Positions 34,780 through 45,190 of a stretch of 64,000 nt of DNA are shown here, piece after piece. Each line of letters begins with the position of its first letter. Position 1 is the stretch's first letter. The DNA lies in contig CM041465.1 of the NCBI GenBank assembly GCA_023213395.1, positions 160,897,741-160,961,740 on the forward strand, in the 5' to 3' direction. The notes under the pieces were generated by a model. The model searched no databases. It saw nothing but the letters and a program-made list of their open reading frames with translations, and was not told the origin of the DNA. Position numbers and translations under genes: made by a program. The DNA comes from Cycas panzhihuaensis (lineage: Eukaryota > Cycadophyta).

Positions 34780-35971
34780 CTTGTGCAGATGTCAGCTCTT
34801 CAACTCAGATGATAGCCTCTACTCTAGGCACTCCACTAACTGTAGGTACCTCCTCCTCCTCTGGTACCTCCTCGGTAACTACCTCAGCTATTGGGACGTC
34901 TCTCCTCTCCTCTACTAGTGCTACCACCTCCCTGAATCTCCCGACTATCCATAGTCTTTGGGCTCATGTCAATGGGCCCCTACTCTCCTCAGTAGCTCCT
35001 GATAGACCTGCCTCTCCTCCTATGGTCCTTGATGGACTTACCTCTTATCCTGCAGCTCTCAACGAGCCAACCTCGTCACTGCCATCACCTCCATTTCCAC
35101 CATCTCCTAGGGAAACTCCCGTTATGCCTGCTTCGTAATTATTATCCCACCTCACCCCTTGATATAGATCTGCTATGTAATCTACCATGGTGAGGAGGTC
35201 CAGTGATGTAGCCTCCACCGAGTGACAAACATATGCCTAGTCCTCGGTCCCCCTAAATCAGGTTTTCCACCTATGTACCATGGGAGCCCACTCTGAAATG
35301 GGGTGTGGTCCCCCTGCCGGTGCTACCATTCTAAAATGATCAAAAAACCAACACTGTAGCAGTGTGTTATATGACAAACCACCCTTCCCTACCACCTGGA
35401 TAGCATCTAGCTAAATGACTAAGTTTGCCGCTATAAGGGAAGCCCAGTCAAGCCTCTCCCTGACCTTATATCTCCTCACCGCATCCACCCATCCGCTAGG
35501 GATGTCTCTATAGTTCAGTTTCTGGGATATCCAGAATAAAATACATAGAGTAATCAGTTTCCTCATACAAGGAACCCCTGATATAACCATGCTCTATAAT
35601 GGGATACCTCTCCTCTCCCATCTATCCAAGCCTGTGAAGAACATGGCTACCTCCCTATGTACTACCTCATTACTAGGCAGCACCCCTAGTGATGCTAGCC
35701 TCCCATTCGCCAACACTCCCAAGATCATCCTAATATCCCCTGGTGTGACTGTCACATCTCCTACCTGGGGGAGATAGAACATGTATCTTTGTCTATCCTA
35801 ATGTGAGATAATGTCTACTAAGAGCCTTTGGTTTGACGTATAATGTGGTGTCCTAATGACCTTTAGTATGCCACACCTAGCCAAAACTTGTCTGTCCTCG
35901 CAGGACATCATCTCTATGAAGCTCAGCATAGCCATACATATGTTCTCGTGGTTGTCCACTGGGATCACTGC
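34780..35971 (-). pseudogene. Antisense PMD gene of BD, main exon
   Basis: Best copy of the antisense protein, about 390 codons with only a few stops, mostly replacing Gln, Trp or Arg. From the 5' end: FIEMMSCEDRQVLARCGIL, then YMFYLPQVGDVTVTPGDIRM, GVLPSNEVVHREVAMFFTG, WERRGIPL, LITLCILFWISQKLNYRDIP, WVDAVRRYKVRERLDWASLI and GKGGLSYNTLLQCWFFDHFR, then an acidic tail. Order and spacing are those of the plant mobile domain. MAIN/MAIL1 host proteins with PMD act in silencing of transposable elements; a role for this copy is inference. A candidate acceptor at 35972 suggests one more upstream exon. Confidence 0.78.
35007..35011. other. Empty E1 target site
   Basis: cctgc in the context agacctgcctctcctcc. 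Element A has the same sequence split by E1, with cctgt left and cccgc right. Confidence 0.85.
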
Positions 35972-36200
35972 CTACAAAACACCCCAAAACAAGTCAGAAT
36001 CCTACTTATACTCACCTCTCTACCCTTTGGACTGTCCCTCATCTTCATTTCCTTAAGATTGGGTGCCCTTAGGGCCATCTCTTAGTTTTTCATTTAATCT
36101 ACCTTTGCACTATGTTAAACTCTACGGTACAATGGAGTTTGGCCTGGGTCCTACGGCGATCGGGGCCCTGCGACAAAGATCACGACACCGTGATCTTTAC
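35972..36200 (-). other. Candidate upstream exon, short intron and promoter of BD antisense gene
   Basis: Minus strand: an acceptor-like tgttttgtag at 35972 and a donor-like agag|gtgagtata at 36015 would bound only 44 bp, shorter than usual plant introns, so the true donor may lie elsewhere. Upstream the 24 bp palindrome (36117-36140) and a second one with 10 bp arms (36175-36198) match the positions in A. Confidence 0.4.
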
Positions 36201-37198
36201 CATGGTAAGAGCATCACCCCCCCCAAAAGGGGGGGTTCTCGCCTAAAAAAATAAAAAAATTTTGCCCCGGTGAGCCACTCCCATGCTCAACGGGACCGGG
36301 ACTACCTAATGCCCCGGTCTTGCCTCTCTCTGGGTCCAATTTGGACTCTTGGAGCTTTTTGTATTTAAGAGGCCCAAAACTACACTAAAAAATCATAAAA
36401 AGCAGTAAATTTTAAAGCATGAAATGGGGTCAAGTTTAGATGATCCACTCACTGGATCTGGTCTCACCATCACCATCTTATTGCTCTGGTCTCATAGGGT
36501 GTCTCCTCGTCTTGATCCAACAGTCAGATCCTCCTCTACGTGCCTCCAAAGACGGGTGGCACTCCACTATGTAATGGAAAGGGCTCTGATTTGTTCGAGC
36601 TCTGATTCGTTCATGAGACCATGAAAATAAATCTCATTTTCATCAAGTTTCCTTATATAGGTAGGGGTCTTAATGGGCACTTTCTCTATTTTTGCCTTCG
36701 AGATAGCCCTTGAGGCCATCTCTCATCCCTAATTATCATTGCCTTTTGGCCCTATTTCCTCTTTCGCCTCCATAGCCCTCATTTTACTCATTCTTTTAGG
36801 TGAATTTATGGTGTCTCACTGATGCATTTCGGCTAGGGCCCTTCTGTCTCATTTTACGTGCTGTTCTTATACATACTCGATTTTATACTCATTTGGCTCA
36901 TTTCGCCATCCTAGACTCATTTTCCCAGCCCATTTGTGCCTTTAGCATCTCCAAAGAGAACACTCTATCCATTTGGAATCACTGTTTGCTTCCTTAAGTG
37001 ACCTTTAGTGCCTTAGAGGGTCCTTTTTGCCACCCATTCTTCCCCGTTGATGGGGTAAACCGCTCCACCCCTAGGTAGCCTCCCTGTTGGGTCCTCCCAC
37101 CCTTTGCGACCATCGTTGCTAGCCATACGACCCCCATTTTTTCTTCACCCTTGACCCTATTATATTTCTTCTCATCGAGATACTTTTTTTTCTCACCC
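36201..37198 (+). other. BD spacer between antisense gene and aRNH
   Basis: Aligns by eye with A 14740-15679. CT-rich, no domain recognised. The last 100 bp are open in the aRNH frame and hydrophobic. Confidence 0.5.
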
Positions 37199-37720
37199 AT
37201 GACCCTCTTCATCTTCACCAACAGTGGAAGCTACAGTAATCCTGGTCCCTCTGCGACTGCATGGATTCTTCTTGACCCTTAGGGACACGATTTCTTGTAT
37301 TCCGAAGTCTTCCTCCCTGAGGCCACCAATAATGAAGCCAAGTACACGGCCATTATTGAAGCCCTTATTGATGTGCTTTGTTTCCACCACGAACCCATTG
37401 TTCTCCTTTATGACTCCTAGGTTGTGGTGCCCATCTCACCCAGGTCTACCAAGTGTGATGCCCATGCTTGAGAGCCCTCGCTTTGACTGTTAGGTCCCTA
37501 TTGGCTTCTTTTTAGTCTGTTGACATTTGACATATCCCTTGAGACATCAACCCTGAGGCAGACGACCTTGTCTGCCTCATTCTTAAGCATCGCCTTCCCC
37601 TTCTTGATGACTACCCTTGAGAGACTTGCCTGGTAGAGCAGTCGCCCAAGTCTCGAGCTATCTTGCTCCTCATCTTGTGATCTGTTCGCACCTCCAAAAG
37701 CCAACTGCTAATGAGGTTAA
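37199..37720 (+). pseudogene. BD second RNase H (aRNH)
   Basis: From ATG 37199: MTLFIFTNSGSYSNPGPSA, AWILLDP, FLYSEVFLPEATNNEAKY, AIIEALIDVLCF and IVLLYDS. After a one-base deletion the C-terminus reads SVDI, HIP, DINPEADDLVCLILKHRLP, the HIPRE.N..AD.LA motif of RNase H. The NPGP loop, the Glu and the last Asp are present; the first Asp reads Asn. Position next to the 3' LTR matches A. Confidence 0.78.
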
Positions 37721-38030
37721 ACTATGACGACCTCCAGGTTTGTCCATTCACTCTTCCTTTTGTGATCATCATGTATCTCCCTTGCACTCTTACGATGGGG
37801 GCACCCCCCCTCATCTGTTAGAGCTTCTAATTGATTTTCTGGGTGACACGTAGGTAGCTCATACGTTGTCTCAACCCTCATCCTCATATCCACACGTTCC
37901 ACCATGACACTCGCTGGAACCCTTGGTTCTTGTGACTATTATGATTATTATATAGACACGTGTGACTAATAATTTCTGTTACTAGCATTCGCCATTGCAC
38001 CATGCTTCTGAGCGGCAAGGCTCTGCTATT

Positions 38031-38040
38031 AAGGGGGCAA
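38031..38040 (+). other. BD polypurine tract
   Basis: aagggggcaa directly before the LTR start tgttttctgg. A has aagggggcag at the same place. Confidence 0.85.
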
Positions 38041-41030
38041 TGTTTTCTGGCCACTAAGAATGGGTATGGACGGATCGACTCAGGTAAGCATAGTTATGTT
38101 TTCTCTCTTATCTTGACCACTTTAGAGATGTGGATTAGAACATTATTTGGGTTGCATGGTTTAATTAGCTTATTTTATGATTGGTTATGCATCTCACTTG
38201 AGCACCTCATATGTCTCGAGCCTATGACGACCCTTCATGGGACATACTCCTCAGTGAGTCATGTACCCCCATGGAACTTCATAACTCTCCATGTTACCTC
38301 CATATCACCTCGAGCCCCTACCATCTAGCGTGATCCACTAACACCTCATTTAGCTACCACAACCCCTAGTTTCCCTAGGAGTGGTAGGCACTTTCACCTA
38401 TTTCTAGTATTCCTGGGACTCTTTCCTCGTGATATCCTACCCAGTCTAGTCAACTCACCCCTTCAGACTGTCCCCAGCCATGTGGATAGGAGGGTCGGCA
38501 CCTCCTAGGCCTAGGATATCCCTGTTTTGGGCTCCCAAGACCCTTACCTTTTCCATTTTCCATTGCTTCACCCTGGTTTCGCACCATTGTAAACTTAGCA
38601 GTACCGTGAAGTTTACCATGGTACCATGAAGTTATTGTAGTGCAACTACTACTCACTATTTTTTAAATCCACCATGGTAATTCTTGCCCTTTTTACAAAA
38701 CTGCCACATGGATAACTCCTCAAATTAGTGCTACCTAAACCCTAATCACTCTATTAGGGTTTGGATAGGTATATATCCCAAAACATTACTCATTTTCCTT
38801 CTCCTTGGCTCTCTAACAACATTTTTCCTACTACTATTCTACGCTCTCTTCCTTTCTTCTCACAGGTACACCTGCAATGCTAGAGTTTTTTCTACCCGAA
38901 CCTGGGATCTACTTACAGTAGCTCTGGTACATGGCAGAGGACTCCTCATCTAGCATTTTCAAGCGAGATCTCCATGCTTACCCCTCAACTCTCATCAAGC
39001 AAGTTCCTACTGCAACACCACCTTGTGAACCCTAAAAAACCTACCTTCTTCCACTACTTACAGGGGTAGATCCACCCCTAACACAGCCTAGCAAGTACCT
39101 CTTCCTCTTGTTTCATGTTTTAGCACAAATTTATTCTATTAAAGCCTATCTATTAGTATACCATTCTATATTTTTATGTTTTTTGCTGTGAAAAGAGAGT
39201 GTTTTCCTATTTTTTTACTTTACTACTTCAAGATCTCTCTCATTCTTTGTTGGTTTTTCCCAAGGAAGCTGCGAGAGAGGGTCCATAAGGACTGGGTGAA
39301 GGAAGTTAAGGCAAGATCCATCCCATTGGGCCTACTCCTCAAGGGCAAACCCCTTCCCATCCTTCCTCTCTTGTGTCTGTGCTTCTCTTGGGCAAAGTAG
39401 AAGTTTGTGGGACCAAGCCTGCATTGGATATCAGTGTATGCAGCCCCTACTGCGCTAGTTCCAGGTCTATACGTTCTCCTTTTGGGCACCTCTTAAGCCC
39501 CAAACATCATTCAACATCCATTTAGACCCTTAGCAAGGTCGGTGTGGTGATTCACTGTCCATAACATCTTTACTACGTAGGCAACTCTTCCACACCACAC
39601 AACATTAACTCCTTTTCTTGATTGCTACCCATAGGCTACCATAAAATTATTGTACTTTATATCCCAAGGTTGCATGGAGGTCCACTTGTAGGAGGGTTGG
39701 CTATCCTGAGGCTAACCTCTTTTTCTTGCTTGGCGTATGTTATGTTTCTTCTTTAAGAGAGTGCATAGTTGGGTTGAGTAGTATATTAACTAACTTAAGG
39801 CATAAAACTTCAGCATTTATTTTATATCATTGCACATATATTAGCTTGCATCTTGGTAGCCCCTTCTTTGAAGGGAAAAACCTTTGTGTTTGTAGGTTTG
39901 GCAGCGATACACGTGGAGGAAACGAATGCTTTCATATGGGTAAGTCTTACCCCTTTATTTTTTATTTCTTTTCTTTCTTTTCTCGCATAGCAGCCATTCT
40001 CTTTTGCCTCTTCCTTTTGCTTCATTTTTACAAGGGGAAGGTAAGGAAGCCCCCATCGACTTTGGCAACATCCTCTTCAGCAACAGTCATACGACGAGCA
40101 AAGACTAGAGGTCATATACAGAGCACAAGTGGAGCACTTCCATGAGCTGAGCTATTTTTTGGGTATGTACCTCCTCTTTCGACACACCTCTTCCCCCTTT
40201 ATCATTGTTGGAGTATATGTCCTTGCAATATTAAGACACATAAAGAAAAAGGGAAATAAACTAGCTTTCGTACATGTGCATGTTGCATAGTTTACTTTAT
40301 AGAAAAGAGCATGCCATAATAATTACACTCTTTGTCCCCTTTTACCTCAACATAAACACCCTTTTAGGCTTGCATCATTTTAGAGTGCATGCTTAGACTT
40401 GCATGATGCATTTTGGTTATCTCTTTGCTTCATAAAAGGAAAAAGAAAGAGAGGGATTGCATTGTGCATTTGTCTTTTTCCTTTGTGATAACATACAACA
40501 CTCCCTTACCACACACTCTACACATCTAACCATTTACGGACTTATTCACCATTGTTGAGGCTTGAACCCCCTTCCTCTTACTTTCATAGCAACTAGGCCT
40601 TCACTCTCCACCTCTTATTCTTTCATAAACTCACCTTGAGTCAACCAACCTAGGGAACTTCAGTTGTGCTTATCTCACACCTATTCCCCTCTCACCTGCA
40701 CTCATTGCACTTGTACCTTATCCTTCTTCTATAGGGAATCCCTCTTTTCATGGGTCTTCCTCCTCCTTCTAGCCATCTGAGGGTAGGAGGACCTTACCTC
40801 TTGGGGTTTACTTGAGGTACCCCTATGTCTATGTTGCCCTCAAAACCAAAAGTGAAAGCTACTCTAGGGAAGTTAGGCACCATTTGTAGGTCCTGAACTC
40901 ACACTCTGGCACAAGGACACCCTATGTGGTGTTCTCTTCCACTTGTAGGATCCTATTCATATTTTGGTATTGGTCCTTGACCACCTTAACCCCTAGTAAG
41001 TGTAGTGACCATCCTGTAGACGTGATTCCA
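38041..41030 (+). repeat. BD 3' LTR (2990 bp)
   Basis: Starts tgttttctgg, ends gattcca. It contains the 24 bp palindrome (38591-38614), inverted teloboxes (38737-38762) and TATA at 38770-38775. Followed by acttg, the right TSD. Confidence 0.88.
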
Positions 41031-41035
41031 ACTTG

Positions 41036-41160
41036 TTTCTCATCTGTCGATATTCGACACATTTTGCAGGCTCTCAATGCCAAGGAAGATAGCTTAGTTC
41101 GTCTCATCCTTAAGAGTCATCTCTCTCTCGTTAGTGACCCACCTTGAGAAGGGGTCACTC
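41036..41160 (+). pseudogene. A second RNase H, C-terminal part, continued after BD
   Basis: Reads SSVDIRHILQALNAKEDSLV and LILKSHLSLV, homologous to the aRNH tail in BD (37505-37620). It continues the frame cut at 15990 once BD and one TSD copy are set aside. The HI..E.N..D.L motif is partly changed. Confidence 0.72.
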
Positions 41161-41638
41161 ATGTTCCCAAGTCTTGGGTCATCCTGCACTTCACTTTACG
41201 ATCTGTTTGCACCTCCCAAGGCCAGTTGCTAATGAGGTTAAACTATGGTGACCACCAGGTTTGTTTTCTTCACTCTACTCTTAGCATCTTAGCATATATC
41301 TCTTACTATTCTTGACTTGTGTCTTTATATAGCTCCTTGTTCACAACATATGTCTAGTCTTAGGTATGGTCCTCACCACCTTTCTATCATACTCTTATGA
41401 TGGGGGCATCCCCCTCATCTACTATTTTTACATGTTGTCTATGCCGCGATACATAGGCAGCCCCTATGTTATCTCGCCCTTGCCTCTATACCCATGCATT
41501 CTGCCACAATACTTGTTGTTACCCTTGGCTCACACCATTATTATTATTTGTATATATATGCGCTACTAACATTGTGTTGCCAACATTTACTATCGTATTA
41601 CGCCTCTAAGCTGTGAGGCTCTGCTGCCAAGGGGGCAG
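41161..41638 (+). other. A 3' untranslated region and polypurine tract
   Basis: Aligns with BD 37640-38040. Ends with aagggggcag (41629-41638), the PPT. Confidence 0.75.
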
Positions 41639-44611
41639 TGTTTCTCGGCTACCAGGAATGGGTTCTTGGCAAGCTAACTCAGGTAAGTACAGGTATGCTT
41701 CTATCCTTTGCCTTCACTACTTCTCTGGAAAGGTAAATAGAAGTGTCATTTCATTACATAGCTGACTGACACATTTGAGTGACCATCTTACACCTATTGC
41801 TTGATCATATTGCTTGTTACTCTCTTAGCCCATGACGACTAGTGGGACATGCATCTCCATGGCACTCCACAACCCTCCTATACACCTCTATGTTGTCTTA
41901 GGTACCACTCAGCCTATGTGATCCGTCACATCCCTCGCCATATCACAACCCTTAGTACCCTGTTGAGTGTGATTTGTTTCATCTTTATGCCAGTCATTGG
42001 TTTCCTAGGAGTCTTGCTGCTTCGGTACCCCATCCAGTTTAGGTTATCTTCCCTATTTGACTCTCCCTAGCCATCTGGATAGAGGGCTGACCCTTCTTAG
42101 GCCTGGGGTACCCTCTCTTAAGGCTCTCAAGCATGCTCTTTCTAGCCTATTTTTAGTCTCTACCACTGCATTGTGGCAAATACCGTGGTACTATGGTAAA
42201 CTTTACGGTACCACAAAGTTTGCTATAGGGCGACTGTCATAACATATTTTTTAAAATTTATTATGGTAAATTTTATTTTTTTCGCAAAATTGCCATATGG
42301 CTTTGACACCTCTTGATCCCTACCTCAACTCTAATTGTCCATTCAGCCTAAGATTAGGTATAAAGTCCAAAACAACCTCATTTTCCATCCTCTTCTTCCA
42401 CCTTCTTTGGTCTCTTCTCTCTTTTCCACAAGAGTTTTCTATAGGAATGCCCTGTAACGCTCAAGTTCCCTATGTTCCAACCTGAGATCCACCCATTACA
42501 ACTCTGATCTACAATAATAGGCTCACCAACTAATGTCTCCAAGCAAGGATTCATGCCCAAGTTTGGCCTCCATGCCCTTCCTATAGTTTTCAGTAACATT
42601 ATTTCCAGATTACAGCTTCCTCCCAAGGACCCCTTGTAAGCATATTAGATCTGTTATTTCCTATTGTTTTTAGGGGTAGACGTGCCTCCTACTTAGCCTA
42701 GTAGGTACCATTTCATTATTGTTCCATGTCCTTCCTTTGGATTATTTTGTAAAAAGTTAGGTCCTTGAGCATACCAATCTTTTTCTTATTTTTTTTTAGT
42801 GTATACAGGAGGTACTCCTCCATTGCCTGTTTTTCTGCCCCCTTCATCTCCCTATCCTCTCCTAGTTTTCCCAAGGAGGCTATGGGAGAGGACCCATAAA
42901 GAGCAAGAGAAAGGAGCCAAGGTGGATTCCCACACCCACTAGGCCTACTCCTAAAGTGCAACCCCCTTCTCCTCTTTCCTCTCCTCCACTTGTGCCTCTC
43001 TTGTGTTACCAAGGAGTCTCTGAGATTTGGCCTGCACTAGATATCAGTATATGTAGCCCTTGCTATGCTATTTTTATGCCTGCATGCCTCTCTTGGATAG
43101 CTCTTCTAGCCCCAAATGGTGTCCCTCATTCATCCTTGGTCCTGGCTTAGCCAACATTACAATTTACTACACGTAGCATACTTGCAACATAGGTAACTTT
43201 TACATACCTTGTAATATTTGTTTCCTTTACTGTCTACTACTAATAGGCTATCCTAATCTATTGTTTCCTATGTCTAAGGGTAGCTTGGAGGTGCACTTAC
43301 TGGAGGGTTAGCCATTCTGAGGCTAACCTCCCTTTTACCCTAGCTTGTATTGTTGGTTTTCTTGGGAGATTATAGAGTTACTTTTGGTGGAAGATTACTT
43401 AACTTAAAACATTACAACTTGTAACATTTCAGCATTTTACTATTATATATACATGTATATACTTGCTTTGTAGCCTAGCAACCTGTTTGGAAAGGGAAAG
43501 GAACTTTGTGATTGTAGGTTTATTGCACCATTTGTAGAGAAGGGCAAGCAACGGTAATCCAGGTGTGTTTCTTGGCCTCCTTTTCTTGGGTTGTTCTAGC
43601 TTTTACATAGTTCCTTTTCCCTTTGCATTTTCTTACTTCTTTCCTTTCGTTTTTGGGGGAGGTAAGGAAACCTCTACACTGCTCATGCGATGGGAAAGGG
43701 AAAAGAGGAAGTGGGTGTAGTGCAAGACGAAGATCACGTTTTAGCTACATCGTTCTTCTACGTACATCACTTTCATTTCATTGGTCTTTTCATGTTTCCT
43801 TTATATTGCATGTTTGCATGAAAAGGCATAAGGGAATAAAGTAAAAGTTAATCGACTCACATCATCATCTTGCATATTAGTTCATGTTTTAGGAAAGAGC
43901 ATCTATTAAGGGTTATCCCCTTTTCTCTTTCATTTAATTGCATTACTGTGCACTTTGTATGATATCTCAGTTTACTTTCTTTTTGCTCCTTCTGTTGTTT
44001 AAAATGAAATGAGAGTGAGGATTTGTCTTTGAGAGAGAAAGTGTATTTATTGTTCTTTGCACACATATGCTTTATGTACCTCTCATTTGCACATACATAT
44101 AATTAGCCCTTGTCCCATTATTGCATCTAAAGGTTAGGCCCCCCTCACACGTAGAGCAGTGGGAACTCTTTCTACCACCACTCTTTATCCACCCAACATC
44201 CTCTTCATGTGGGTTAGTTCTTAGAGGATTCATCCCCTAAGATCTCCTTTTTGCCTCATCATACCTATACACATCTCACCTACATCCCTTAGCTTTCTTT
44301 CCATGAGGGTTCATCCCTTCATTGGGTCTTGCCTTCCCTTTCCGACCATCCAAGGGTAGGAAGACCCTTATTTTGAGGTTACTCGGGCAACCAAGGACAT
44401 CCCTCACCTACGCTCCCCTTCAATGTCAAAAGTTAAGTTACCTAGAGAAAGTCGTGTGCCATTCATGGGTCCTGAACCTACGTTCTGACACATGAATGCC
44501 CTGTGTGGGTGCTTCCTTACACTTGTTAGTTAATCCCTTCATTTTGGAGCCTTCCATCAATAGCCTTAATCCCAGCTTGGTGTAGTTACCATCCCCATAA
44601 ACGCAATTCTA
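41639..44611 (+). repeat. A 3' LTR (2973 bp)
   Basis: Starts tgtttctcgg after the PPT and ends gcaattcta. It is more diverged from the BD LTRs than these are from each other. Contains the 24 bp palindrome at 42198-42221 (center ggtacc). The next five bases, gaccc, should be the TSD; the partner is outside the window. Confidence 0.83.
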
Positions 44612-44776
44612 GACCCAAAAATCAATGAACACAAGCCAACATATATAAAATATTAAGAAGTATCATCCTGTTGCATTCTTTTGCTTCTTAGATATGAATA
44701 CGATGACATCAAGGAGATAAAACATGAATGCCATCATTGTGGACTATCAAAATATGCATGTATGGCTCTCATACCA
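44612..44776 (-). mobile_element. Leader fragment with PBS of a second X-family copy (X')
   Basis: On the minus strand the PBS variant tggtatgagagc (44776-44765) directly follows LTR 44777-45190. It continues for about 165 bp until the end of element A. So this LTR is shared by X on its right and a fragment X' on its left, which A interrupted. Confidence 0.55.
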
Positions 44777-45190
44777 TGTTAAAAATATGAAGATGTAATA
44801 ATATAAATTCATAAATATGTATACATAAAGCATCAACATGAATGTAAAGTAAAGCAAACATCATCAAATATAATCATCACCACAAGACACCAAGATTTAT
44901 ACATGGAAATCCCAATGTGGAAAAAACCATGGGAGAAGGTGGAGTTAGGACTCTACTTATGATCATAAGGATTGTGCCTTTTTCCTCTATCCTTCATCTC
45001 CTTTCTCAAATGGTGAGAATACAAATATATAGTGATAATCCCCTCATGAGCAACCTATCATATATAATAAGCCTTTGCATCATCCAATAGTAGGATAACA
45101 TCGATATGTGTTCATCTTATATATCTCAAAGTAGATGAATGGTGGGAAGTGCATGTGCATACCATGTACATTAAACATTATGTTTTAACA
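44777..45190 (-). repeat. X 3' LTR
   Basis: 414 bp; plus strand starts tgttaaaaat and ends gttttaaca. Preceded in element orientation by a G-tract PPT and followed by a PBS-like site. Confidence 0.7.

Larger units (their letters stand above)
15991..41030 (+). mobile_element. Element BD: Tat-like retrotransposon nested in A's second RNase H, carrying inverted copy C
   Basis: LTRs 15991-18997 (3007 bp) and 38041-41030 (2990 bp) are closely similar by eye over their whole length, and clearly closer to each other than to the A or C LTRs. The flanks gcttg (15986-15990) and acttg (41031-41035) are a TSD with one transition, and A's aRNH frame continues across. BD has gag and the start of protease (19168-21815), then copy C, then post-protease linker, 3' region, antisense PMD gene, aRNH and PPT (32893-38040). 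RT, RH and INT are absent, so BD may have been non-autonomous or lost them later. Confidence 0.85.
1..44611 (+). mobile_element. Element A: giant Tat-like Ty3/gypsy retrotransposon, 5' end outside window, split by two nested elements
   Basis: Element A is the outermost retroelement. Reading on the plus strand it has gag (from position 1), protease, RT, RH and INT to 5261. A long 3' region follows with an antisense gene, a second RNase H (15680-15990 resuming at 41036), a polypurine tract (41629-41638) and a 3' LTR (41639-44611). It is interrupted by E1 (6967-13408) and BD (15991-41030). Without these, about 12 kb of the element remain here. With the missing 5' LTR and gag start it would be roughly 17-18 kb, in the size range of Ogre-like Tat elements. 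RT, RH and INT motifs are of the Tat/Athila type, and the sister copies have a tRNA-Arg PBS. The assignment to Ty3/gypsy is firm; Tat-like rather than a separate lineage is inference. Confidence 0.85.

Noticed and set aside
37141-37200. Hydrophobic run before the BD aRNH as an env-like membrane segment.
   Set aside because: It is T-rich low-complexity DNA, not conserved in A, and no signal peptide or env-like protein was found.
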